Shown here piece after piece: positions 56,300-64,000 of a DNA stretch of 64,000 nt. Position 1 is the stretch's first letter; the number at the start of each line of letters is the position of its first letter. The stretch is from Acinetobacter vivianii (GTDB taxonomy: Bacteria > Pseudomonadota > Gammaproteobacteria > Pseudomonadales > Moraxellaceae). Below the pieces are notes generated by a model that saw only the letters and a program-made list of their open reading frames with translations, was not told the DNA's origin and ran no database searches. The DNA lies in contig NZ_BMDR01000008.1 in assembly GCF_014635885.1 (NCBI RefSeq), positions 1 to 64,000 of the forward strand, written 5' to 3'. The position numbers and the translations under genes are program-made.

Positions 56300-57975
56300 T
56301 GATGACTAAGCAGATTCATCCTTTCGCTGTTAAAGCACAGTCCTCTGTTTTGGAAGAGCTGGCTGTTTTACAAAAGCAGTTTAAGGCGCTTCATCTAAAT
56401 GCTTTATTTGCAGAGGATCCTACTCGCTTCAAGCATTTTTCAGTCGAATATGATCAGATCGTTTTAGATTTTAGTAAACATCGTATTGATCAGCAGGTGT
56501 TAAATCAATTGGTGGATTTGGCTCATGCTCAGGATCTAAATGGGTGGATTAAACGACTATTCTCATGTGAGCAGATTAACTACACCGAACATCGGGCTGC
56601 GATGCACTGGGCCTTACGTCTGCCTAAATCAAGTCCAAAGCTGCCAGAGGTCAATCAAGCCGTTCAAGATCAGCTGGAGCAAATGTATGCGCTGGTTGAA
56701 AAAATTCATGCTGGCCAATGCCGCGGTGCAACGGGTGAAGTGATTCAGGATGTGGTGAACATCGGAGTCGGTGGATCTGATCTGGGCCCCCTCATGGTCA
56801 CCCATGCGCTTTCAGACTTTAAAGTCAAAACGGCAAAGCCTTTAGATATTCACTTTGTTTCAACCATGGATGGCAGCCAACTCTCTGAATTGTTACATCA
56901 GCTTCGCCCTGAAACGACCTTATTTATTATTTCTTCCAAGTCGTTTGGTACCATTGATACACTTTCGAACGCCCAGACCGTACGACAATGGTTAGAAAAA
57001 GCGTTAGGAAGCAACGAAAAGATTCTGAAGAATCACTTTGTTGGTGTCTCGACTAAACCAGAAAAAATGACGGAATGGGGTATTGCACCTGATAAGCAGC
57101 TTTTGCTTTGGGATTGGGTCGGCGGTCGCTATTCACTGTGGTCATGTATTGGTTTACCGATTGCGCTAACGATTGGTGTCGAAGGGTTTAAACAACTGTT
57201 GGCAGGGGCTTATGCCATCGATCACCATTTCCAGACGGCTTCATTTGAACAGAACATTCCTGTATTGATGGGGCTGTTAGGGGCGTGGAATAATAATTTT
57301 CTCGATATCCAAACCCATGCGGTATTGCCTTATGACGGGCGACTCAAGTATTTCGCGGCTTATTTACAGCAGCTTGAAATGGAGTCGAATGGTAAGTCCA
57401 TTCAACGCAATGGGGAAAAGGTCAATTCAGCCACCTGCCCAATTGTTTGGGGAGAAGTGGGACCGAATGCGCAGCATGCTTTCTATCAGCTATTACATCA
57501 AGGCACGCACTCGGTCAGCTGTGATTTTATTGCCCCAGTAAAACGTTATAACGCAAACCAGTTTACCTATGCAGAAAGTGCAGAGGCACTGGTCGAGCAA
57601 CATCATTTGGCTTTGTCCAACTGTCTGGCTCAATCGCGTTTACTGGCGTTTGGAAATCAGGCTTTAGCCGCTGACGAACTTGAAGCTTTACCTGCATATA
57701 AGCAATATGAAGGTAATCAACCGAGCTCAACCATTTTACTTAAAGAGCTCAACCCTTATAGTTTAGGGATGTTGATTGCAATGTATGAGCATAAGGTGTT
57801 TGTGCAATCTGTACTTTGGAATATCAACCCCTTCGATCAATGGGGCGTTGAAAAAGGTAAAGAAATTGCCAATCAGCTGTTACCGATTTTAAATCGTGAG
57901 CAAGAAGATTTATCTTCATTTGATGCATCAACGCAAGGTTTGCTGAAAATATTGTTAGGAAAGACAGATGGCTAA
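56299..57975 (+). CDS. pgi: Glucose-6-phosphate isomerase
   Basis: The 558-residue enzyme interconverts glucose-6-P and fructose-6-[53 protein letters not shown] and [18 protein letters not shown] are all canonical. It is part of the fixed right end of the capsule locus (named gpi there). It overlaps ugd by one base and galE by eight, indicating tight coupling. Confidence 0.97.
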   Translation: MMTKQIHPFAVKAQSSVLEELAVLQKQFKALHLNALFAEDPTRFKHFSVEYDQIVLDFSKHRIDQQVLNQLVDLAHAQDLNGWIKRLFSCEQINYTEHRAAMHWALRLPKSSPKLPEVNQAVQDQLEQMYALVEKIHAGQCRGATGEVIQDVVNIGVGGSDLGPLMVTHALSDFKVKTAKPLDIHFVSTMDGSQLSELLHQLRPETTLFIISSKSFGTIDTLSNAQTVRQWLEKALGSNEKILKNHFVGVSTKPEKMTEWGIAPDKQLLLWDWVGGRYSLWSCIGLPIALTIGVEGFKQLLAGAYAIDHHFQTASFEQNIPVLMGLLGAWNNNFLDIQTHAVLPYDGRLKYFAAYLQQLEMESNGKSIQRNGEKVNSATCPIVWGEVGPNAQHAFYQLLHQGTHSVSCDFIAPVKRYNANQFTYAESAEALVEQHHLALSNCLAQSRLLAFGNQALAADELEALPAYKQYEGNQPSSTILLKELNPYSLGMLIAMYEHKVFVQSVLWNINPFDQWGVEKGKEIANQLLPILNREQEDLSSFDASTQGLLKILLGKTDG

Positions 57976-58984
57976 GATTTTAGTCACAGGTGGTGCGGGC
58001 TATATTGGTTCGCATACCTGTTTAGAATTGCTGGATGCAGGCCATGAAGTTATCGCATTTGATAATTTGTCCAATAGTTCGGAAGAAGCTTTGCGCCGTG
58101 TCGAAAAACTGGCAAATAAAAGCCTGATTTTTGTAAAGGGTGATATTCGCCATGAGCAGGATCTAGATCAGGTCTTTCACAAATTTCAGATTGATGCGGT
58201 GATCCATTTTGCAGGCTTAAAAGCAGTGGGTGAAAGTCAGCAAATCCCCTTAGCCTATTTTGAACATAATATTGCGGGGAGTCTACAACTCTTCAAATCG
58301 ATGGAAAAAGCGGGTGTTTTTAGCTTAGCATTTAGCTCATCTGCAACGGTATATGGTGAGTTAAATCCTTCACCTTATCAAGAAGATATGTCTCTAAGTT
58401 TGCCAAATAATAATTATGGTTATACCAAACTGATTATTGAACAGATGCTAGAAAAGATGGCGCTGGCTGACTCAAGATGGTCGATTGCCTTGTTACGTTA
58501 TTTTAATCCAGTCGGTGCACATAAAAGTGGGCAGATTGGAGAAGATCCTCAGGGTATTCCCAATAATTTAATGCCCTATGTCACACAAGTAGCGGTAGGA
58601 CGTCGTGAAAAACTGTCTATTTTTGGCAATAACTATCCAACCAAAGACGGCACTTGTGAGCGGGATTTTATTCATGTGGTTGATTTGGCGAAAGCTCATG
58701 TGTTGGCCGTTTCCAATCGTCTCAACAATAAAGGTTGCCGAGCTTGGAATATTGGAACCGGAGCTCCAATTTCAGTTCTACAAATTAAAGAAACCTTTGA
58801 GAAAGTGAATGGAATTAAGATTCCGACAGAATTTGCGGAGCGGAGAACCGGAGATTTGGCCGCATTTTATGCAGATGCTTCGCGAGTTAAAGCTGAGCTG
58901 GGCTGGCAACCCCAATATACCTTGGAAGATATGCTGGCAGATAGCTGGAACTGGCAAAAGCAAAATCCAAACGGTTTTAACTGA
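57968..58984 (+). CDS. galE: UDP-glucose 4-epimerase
   Basis: The 338-residue SDR epimerase has [50 protein letters not shown] (catalytic Ser) and [11 protein letters not shown] (YxxxK), with [18 protein letters not shown]. It interconverts UDP-Glc and UDP-Gal. In Acinetobacter capsule loci it is called gne1 and may also accept UDP-GlcNAc/UDP-GalNAc. It is the last gene of the rightward capsule operon, followed by a terminator. Confidence 0.96.
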   Translation: MAKILVTGGAGYIGSHTCLELLDAGHEVIAFDNLSNSSEEALRRVEKLANKSLIFVKGDIRHEQDLDQVFHKFQIDAVIHFAGLKAVGESQQIPLAYFEHNIAGSLQLFKSMEKAGVFSLAFSSSATVYGELNPSPYQEDMSLSLPNNNYGYTKLIIEQMLEKMALADSRWSIALLRYFNPVGAHKSGQIGEDPQGIPNNLMPYVTQVAVGRREKLSIFGNNYPTKDGTCERDFIHVVDLAKAHVLAVSNRLNNKGCRAWNIGTGAPISVLQIKETFEKVNGIKIPTEFAERRTGDLAAFYADASRVKAELGWQPQYTLEDMLADSWNWQKQNPNGFN

Positions 58985-58997
58985 ATCGGATGATAAT

Positions 58998-59024
58998 AAA
59001 AAAGGAGCATGAAGCTCCTTTTTT
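58998..59024. terminator. Bidirectional terminator between galE and pgm
   Basis: The stem AAAAAAGGAGC / GCTCCTTTTTT has a five-base loop ATGAA. A and T tracts serve both converging operons. Confidence 0.93.
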
Positions 59025-59036
59025 ATTGGGAGTAAA

Positions 59037-60407
59037 TTAGCCTTGAATCAAAGCTGTTAATTCGTCGATATAATGCTGCATCGGTTGCGGATTTTTGTCT
59101 GCACGGCTTTCGATATTTAAGCGCAATAATGGCTCAGTATTTGATGCACGTACATTCAGGCGCCAAGCACCAAAATCGAGGCTAACGCCATCGGTACGGT
59201 CTACCTGAGGATTCTGGTCAGCATAATGATCAAAGATTTTTTGTACTGTGGCTTGTGTGTCAGCCACTTTAAAGTTGATCTCGCCACTGCACGGGAATTT
59301 GGCAATCATGTTTTCAACCAGTGTTGAAAGCGATTGTCCTGTTTCTGAAAGCAATGCAATGGTGAGTAACCATGGAATCATACCGCTGTCACAATAGGCA
59401 AAATCGCGGAAATAATGGTGGGCGCTCATTTCACCGCCGTACACTGCATTGTGTTCACGCATCACGTCTTTAATGAAGGCGTGTCCTGATTTTGACTGTA
59501 CTACAATACCTTGATATTGATCGACGATATCAAAGGTATTCCAGACTAGACGTGGGTCATGCACGATTTTCTCACCTGATTGTTTGATCAGGAAGGCTTG
59601 TGCCAATAAACCGACGATGTAATAGCCCTCAATAAACTGACCTTTTTCATCAAACAAGAAGCAACGGTCAAAATCACCATCCCAGGCAATGCCCATATCA
59701 GCTTGATGTTGCAGTACTGCATCACGGGTACTGTCGCGGTTTTCAATTAAAATTGGGTTAGGAATACCATTTGGGAAGTTGCCATCAGCTTCATGATGAA
59801 TTTTAATAAATTCCACAGGGATGTTGAGTTGCTGGAATTTTTGTTCAATGGCATCAATCACATGACCTGCTGCACCATTGCCCGCATTGACCACTAGCTT
59901 GAGCGGACGAATTTTTTGCGGATCGATATAAGTGAGTAGATGCTCGATGAACTCAGGCAAAATATTGTAGTTTTGCGTGGTGCCTTTATTCGCAACTTCA
60001 GTGAATTGCCCTGATTCAGCAAGTGCCTGAATTTCTTTTAAGCCTGTTTCCGCACTGATAGGACGAGCATTTTCACGCACCAGTTTCATGCCGTTGTAAT
60101 CCATTGGATTGTGGCTGGCAGTCACTTCAATACCGCCTTGCACATCTAAGTGGAAGGCTGCGAAATAGACTTCTTCTGTGCCTGTCATACCCAAATCAAG
60201 CACATTGATGCCTGCATCATTCAAACCACGAATGGTTGCCTGTTTTAAGCCTTCGCTACTTAAACGGATATCACAACCAATCACTACAGTTTTAGGTTGA
60301 TAGATCTGTCCATAGGCACGACCAATGTTATAAGCAATCTCTTCATTCAGTTCTGTGCCGAGTTTGCCGCGAATATCATAGGCTTTAAAACAAGTCAGTT
60401 GAGTCAT
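59037..60407 (-). CDS. pgm: Phosphomannomutase / phosphoglucomutase
   Basis: The 456-residue alpha-D-phosphohexomutase of the AlgC/ManB type has [10 protein letters not shown] near the start and the phosphoserine loop [13 protein letters not shown]. The metal loop [11 protein letters not shown] and the sugar loop [12 protein letters not shown] follow. [16 protein letters not shown] is the C-terminal phosphate-binding loop. It supplies Glc-1-P and Man-1-P for capsule and LPS. The ATG at 60407 ([14 protein letters not shown]) is chosen over 60449. It converges on galE. Confidence 0.96.
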   Translation of the reverse strand: MTQLTCFKAYDIRGKLGTELNEEIAYNIGRAYGQIYQPKTVVIGCDIRLSSEGLKQATIRGLNDAGINVLDLGMTGTEEVYFAAFHLDVQGGIEVTASHNPMDYNGMKLVRENARPISAETGLKEIQALAESGQFTEVANKGTTQNYNILPEFIEHLLTYIDPQKIRPLKLVVNAGNGAAGHVIDAIEQKFQQLNIPVEFIKIHHEADGNFPNGIPNPILIENRDSTRDAVLQHQADMGIAWDGDFDRCFLFDEKGQFIEGYYIVGLLAQAFLIKQSGEKIVHDPRLVWNTFDIVDQYQGIVVQSKSGHAFIKDVMREHNAVYGGEMSAHHYFRDFAYCDSGMIPWLLTIALLSETGQSLSTLVENMIAKFPCSGEINFKVADTQATVQKIFDHYADQNPQVDRTDGVSLDFGAWRLNVRASNTEPLLRLNIESRADKNPQPMQHYIDELTALIQG

Positions 60408-60610
60408 ATTGTTCAATTCATAGTGATGTGATTTGAGTTGTGAACACATTATACAGATATCGCCAAGAAGTCATATTTATAGTTCTTTATCGAGTGATTA
60501 CGGTTGAGTTTAACTTCGTAGAGTTGCCGTAAAGACAACCCTTTCATAAGACTTTAGTCGAATGTGAAATAAGAAGATTGATAGAAAAGGGTTGATTTAG
60601 TTTAATTATT

Positions 60611-60625
60611 ATTGGTCATACCAAT
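60611..60625 (+). promoter_or_regulatory. LldR operator O1
   Basis: ATTGGTCATACCAAT is a perfect palindrome with a 3-base centre, the FadR-family TTGGT-N3-ACCAA pattern recognised by LldR. It lies upstream of the TATAAT. Confidence 0.8.
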
Positions 60626-60713
60626 TATTGTCGTTACAGTGGGGTTGATCCTGATAATTCATATAATTAAGATGCATAAAGATTGCAAATGGGTGGGATT
60701 TGCTTATTTATGG

Positions 60714-60734
60714 AATATTGGTCATACCAATATT
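60714..60734 (+). promoter_or_regulatory. LldR operator O2
   Basis: This 21-bp perfect palindrome has the same 15-base core ATTGGTCATACCAAT as O1, with three more pairs on each side. It lies downstream of the TATAAT, 106 bp centre to centre from O1. Confidence 0.82.
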
Positions 60735-60797
60735 GGAAAGATTCGTTAAATATCGAAGTGAAAACAAAATGACGCCCAGCATTTCAAGGAGATGAGA

Positions 60798-62459
60798 ATG
60801 CTAAATGTGTGGCAACAAATTTATGACCCTTTAAATAATATCTGGCTATCCAGTGCGGTTGCGCTGATTCCGATTATTTTCTTCTTCTTAGCTTTGGCTG
60901 TATTTCGCTTAAAAGGCAGTGTTGCGGGAACCTGCACTGTGATTATTGCCATGCTGATTGCTTTATTCTTCTATCAAATGCCCGTTGAAATGGCATTTGC
61001 TTCTGTAGTTTATGGTTTTATTTACGGTTTATGGCCAATTTCCTGGATTATTATCGGTGCCGTTTTTCTGTATAAAATTTCAGTGAAAACAGGGCAGTTT
61101 GATGTCATTCGCTCCAGTATTTTATCGATTACTGAAGACCAGCGCTTACAAATGCTACTGGTCGGTTTCGCTTTTGGGACCTTCCTTGAAGGTGCGGCAG
61201 GTTTTGGTGCACCAGTTGCAATTACCGCGGCATTATTAGTCGGACTAGGCTTTAAACCACTTTATGCCGCAGGTCTTTGTTTGATTGTGAATACAGCACC
61301 TGTGGCCTTTGGGGCGATGGGGATTCCGATTATTGTGGCAGGGCAGGTATCTGGTGTAGATACCATGGAAATCAGCCAGATGGTGGGGCGCCAGTTGCCG
61401 TTTTTAACCATCATTGTGCTGTTCTGGATTATGGCGATCATGGATGGCTGGCGTGGCGTGAAAGAAACTTGGCCTGCGGTATTGGTCGGTGGTAGTGCTT
61501 TCGCCATTGCACAGTATCTAACCTCGAATTTTCTGGGGCCAGAACTGCCTGATATTACGGCTGCGATTGCCTCATTGGTCAGTCTCACCCTGTTATTCCG
61601 TGTCTGGAAGCCGAAGCATATTTTCCGTTTTGAGGGCGTAGATCCACAAAATACAAGCTCCGCAGAGCATACACCACAACGCTATAGCATTGCGCAGATT
61701 GCCAAAGCATGGTCTCCGTTTATGATTTTAACCGTGATGGTGACCATCTGGAGTATTCAACCGTTTAAAGCTTTGTTTGCTAAAGATGGTGCATTGGCGG
61801 ACTGGATTTTTAAAATTGAAGTGCCGTATCTGCATAAGCTGGTAGAAAAAATGGCGCCGATCGTGCCAGAAACCACAGCCTATGAAGCGATCTATAAATT
61901 TGACTGGTTCTCTGCCACAGGTACAGCGATTTTTATTGCGGCCATCATTACCATCATTTTCCTGAAAATGAAAACGCGTGAGGCGGTCACTACCTTTGGC
62001 GAAACATTGAATGAATTAAAAACGCCAATTTATTCGATTGGGATGGTGTTGGCCTTTGCTTTTATTGCCAATTATTCAGGTCTTTCTGCGACTTTGGCTC
62101 TAGCATTATCACACACAGGTCATGCTTTTACTTTCTTCTCGCCATTCTTGGGTTGGCTGGGAGTATTCCTGACGGGTTCAGATACGTCATCAAATGCCTT
62201 GTTCTCGGCTTTACAAGCGACCACAGCCCAGCAAATTGGGATTCCAGAAGTATTGCTGGTGGCTGCCAATACCAGTGGCGGCGTAACGGGCAAGATGATT
62301 TCACCACAATCGATTGCGATTGCCTGTGCAGCAGTAGGTCTCGTTGGAAAAGAGTCAGACTTGTTCCGTTTCACGGTAAAACATAGCATCATATTTACTG
62401 TCTTTGTTGGCATCATCGTCACGGTTCAGGCTTATCTGGTGCCGTGGATGATTCCATAA
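60798..62459 (+). CDS. lldP: L-lactate permease
   Basis: The 553-residue LctP-family transporter has about 13-14 membrane helices. Conserved [41 protein letters not shown] and [19 protein letters not shown] segments are present. It imports L-/D-lactate with protons. The ATG at 60798 ([12 protein letters not shown]) is chosen because AAGGAG ends only one base before the alternative ATG at 60792. It is the first gene of lldP-lldR-lldD and the usual right border of the capsule locus. Confidence 0.96.
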   Translation: MLNVWQQIYDPLNNIWLSSAVALIPIIFFFLALAVFRLKGSVAGTCTVIIAMLIALFFYQMPVEMAFASVVYGFIYGLWPISWIIIGAVFLYKISVKTGQFDVIRSSILSITEDQRLQMLLVGFAFGTFLEGAAGFGAPVAITAALLVGLGFKPLYAAGLCLIVNTAPVAFGAMGIPIIVAGQVSGVDTMEISQMVGRQLPFLTIIVLFWIMAIMDGWRGVKETWPAVLVGGSAFAIAQYLTSNFLGPELPDITAAIASLVSLTLLFRVWKPKHIFRFEGVDPQNTSSAEHTPQRYSIAQIAKAWSPFMILTVMVTIWSIQPFKALFAKDGALADWIFKIEVPYLHKLVEKMAPIVPETTAYEAIYKFDWFSATGTAIFIAAIITIIFLKMKTREAVTTFGETLNELKTPIYSIGMVLAFAFIANYSGLSATLALALSHTGHAFTFFSPFLGWLGVFLTGSDTSSNALFSALQATTAQQIGIPEVLLVAANTSGGVTGKMISPQSIAIACAAVGLVGKESDLFRFTVKHSIIFTVFVGIIVTVQAYLVPWMIP

Positions 62460-62478
62460 CTCGAGTAAAGGGAATGTG

Positions 62479-63231
62479 ATGAGAATCTCCGATCAAGTGG
62501 TCATGAAATTACAGGCGCTCATTGAGCAGCGCCAGATGAAAAAAGGTGATCGTTTGCCAGCCGAGCGTCAGCTTGCAACCAGCTTGGGGGTGTCTCGTCC
62601 GTCCTTACGTGAAGCGATTCAGCAATTGAATAGTCAGGGCGTGCTCAGTAGCCGCCGTGGTGATGGGACCTATATTCAGCAATTGCCAGAACAATGGTCA
62701 CAACAGTTGATTGTGAATCCGATTAGTAACCTGATTGAAGAAGATCCGCTGTACCGTTTTGATGTGCAAGAAGCCCGTTTGTTACTGGAAGGTGGAACAG
62801 CTTGGTATGCAGCATTGCGTTCAACGTCTGAAGATCGCGCCAAAATCCATCATTATTTTGATGAGATTAGCCGCCATCAAAATGCAGGGGATTCGGCTCA
62901 GGCCGCGGTTGCAGATGCAGAATTTCATTTGGCGATTGCTGAGGCCTCACACAATATTGTATTGATCCAGATGATGCGCGGCTTGTTTGACTTGTTGCAA
63001 TACAACGTCTTACTGGGACGCAAGAAAGTTTATAACGATCCTGTTAATGGTGATTTGCTCAGTGAGCAGCATTTTCAGGTGATGGATGCGATTGATCGTA
63101 AAGATCCCGAAGCTGCACGCCAAGCGGTGTGTGGGCATATTGAATTTGTGATTAATCATGTACGTGCGCTGGACGAAGATGAAGCTCGCCAGAAACGTGC
63201 AACACGTTTAACAAGAGTTGACTCAAAATGA
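62479..63231 (+). CDS. lldR: L-lactate-responsive regulator LldR (GntR/FadR subfamily)
   Basis: The ~250-residue regulator has a winged helix ([43 protein letters not shown]) and a C-terminal FCD ligand domain ([21 protein letters not shown] with metal-binding residues). It binds the two TTGGTCATACCAA sites before lldP and responds to lactate. The ATG at 62479 is preferred; a GTG one codon earlier is possible. Its stop overlaps the lldD start (ATGA). Confidence 0.95.
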   Translation: MRISDQVVMKLQALIEQRQMKKGDRLPAERQLATSLGVSRPSLREAIQQLNSQGVLSSRRGDGTYIQQLPEQWSQQLIVNPISNLIEEDPLYRFDVQEARLLLEGGTAWYAALRSTSEDRAKIHHYFDEISRHQNAGDSAQAAVADAEFHLAIAEASHNIVLIQMMRGLFDLLQYNVLLGRKKVYNDPVNGDLLSEQHFQVMDAIDRKDPEAARQAVCGHIEFVINHVRALDEDEARQKRATRLTRVDSK

Positions 63232-64000
63232 TTATTTCTTCTGGCAATGATTATCGTGCTGCGGCACAACGTCGTTTACCGCCATTTTTATTTCATTACA
63301 TCGACGGTGGTGCCTATTCGGAATATACCTTAAAACGCAATGTACAGGACCTTTCTGACATCGCTTTGCGTCAACGGGTACTGAACGATATGTCAGCACT
63401 TAGTCTGGAGACCAAGCTGTTTAATGAAACGCTTTCAATGCCGGTGGCTCTGGCACCTGTAGGTTTAACAGGTATGTATGCGCGTCGCGGCGAAGTTCAG
63501 GCGGCAGTGGCAGCGGATAAAAAAGGAATTCCATTTACCTTGTCGACGGTTTCGGTTTGTCCGATCGAGGAAGTTGCACCTGCCATTAATCGCCCAATGT
63601 GGTTCCAGCTCTATGTCTTGCGTGACCGTGGCTTTATGCGTAATGCCTTGGAACGTGCCAAAGCGGCAGGGTGTTCGACACTGGTGTTTACCGTGGATAT
63701 GCCTGTACCAGGGGCGCGTTATCGAGATGCACATTCAGGTATGAGTGGTCCAAATGCAGCGATGCGTCGTTATATGCAATCGATGTTGCATCCGCATTGG
63801 GCATGGAATGTCGGCATGTGTGGCCGTCCCCATGATTTGGGCAATATCTCGAAATATCTGGGCAAACCGACTGGACTTGAGGATTATATCGGCTGGTTAG
63901 GTTCTAACTTTGATCCGTCAATTTCTTGGAAAGATTTGGAGTGGATTCGTGAGTTTTGGGATGGCCCGATGGTGATTAAGGGGATTCTTGATCCTGAAGA
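63228..64000 (+). CDS. lldD: L-lactate dehydrogenase (FMN, quinone-linked), 5' part
   Basis: The first ~257 residues of the FMN alpha-hydroxyacid dehydrogenase are present and run off the window edge. The start [30 protein letters not shown] is typical of Lld[44 protein letters not shown] and [13 protein letters not shown] line the FMN site, and [10 protein letters not shown] marks the catalytic Lys strand. It oxidises L-lactate to pyruvate, passing electrons to quinone at the membrane. It is translationally coupled to lldR. Confidence 0.96.
   Translation, partial: MIISSGNDYRAAAQRRLPPFLFHYIDGGAYSEYTLKRNVQDLSDIALRQRVLNDMSALSLETKLFNETLSMPVALAPVGLTGMYARRGEVQAAVAADKKGIPFTLSTVSVCPIEEVAPAINRPMWFQLYVLRDRGFMRNALERAKAAGCSTLVFTVDMPVPGARYRDAHSGMSGPNAAMRRYMQSMLHPHWAWNVGMCGRPHDLGNISKYLGKPTGLEDYIGWLGSNFDPSISWKDLEWIREFWDGPMVIKGILDPE

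Larger units (their letters stand above)
60450..60797. promoter_or_regulatory. Control region of pgm and the lldPRD operon
   Basis: This ~350-bp divergent non-coding region contains two LldR-type palindromes (60611-60625 and 60714-60734). A TATAAT hexamer (60662-60667) lies between them, without a well-spaced -35. AAGGAG (60786-60791) decides the lldP start. Confidence 0.75.

Overview
The window reads as chromosomal DNA of an Acinetobacter (Moraxellaceae). It shows the standard Acinetobacter capsule (K) locus frame: murJ, fkpA, wzc-wzb-wza reading left, a variable block reading right, then galU-ugd-pgi-galE, pgm and lldPRD. It also has Moraxellaceae-style FabR/DesT and lldR arrangements and moderate GC outside the accessory segments. 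It opens with the 3' end of a 5S rRNA gene and its terminator.

Layout. 1-6.6 kb: rrn end, a PfpI/DJ-1 protein, a previously unannotated Rsm/CsrB-like small RNA with an upstream GacA-type box, an FMN reductase, and fkpB-lspA-ileS-ribF. 6.8-8.5 kb: a TDT-family transporter and a nucleosidase. 8.6-11.1 kb: a very AT-rich insert bounded by two inverted XerC/XerD (pdif-like) sites. It holds one large gene, a Mrr-type nuclease fused to a STAND NTPase and split by a frameshift. 11.3-17 kb: a TetR regulator and an ssu sulfonate operon with two binding lipoproteins. 17.3-23.8 kb: argA, an RcnB-like protein, SDR-gph-ubiG, dsbA and two TetR regulators. 24-27 kb: a DesT-controlled desaturase/reductase pair with three operators, then rph. 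27.2-33.5 kb: a tiny lipoprotein overlapping a Tat-exported phospholipase C, two small membrane proteins, nadC, ampD and murJ.

33.6-60.4 kb is the capsule region. It contains a secreted beta-helix protein, two FKBP isomerases, and Wzc/Wzb/Wza for export. A rightward operon makes UDP-ManNAc, UDP-HexNAcA and a bacillosamine-type sugar (pglC/D/E/F-like). It also encodes two glycosyltransferases, two acetyltransferases, Wzx and a probable Wzy. Two glycosyltransferases plus one initiating transferase suggest a trisaccharide repeat. The conserved right end supplies UDP-glucose, hexose phosphates and UDP-galactose, but its Ugd-like protein lacks the usual catalytic Cys. 60.5-64 kb is the lactate operon lldP-lldR-lldD (cut at the edge), with two identical-core LldR palindromes about 106 bp apart.

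The most interesting items are the XerCD-bounded single-gene defence-like module, the GacA/CsrA-type sRNA, and the catalytically unusual Ugd.
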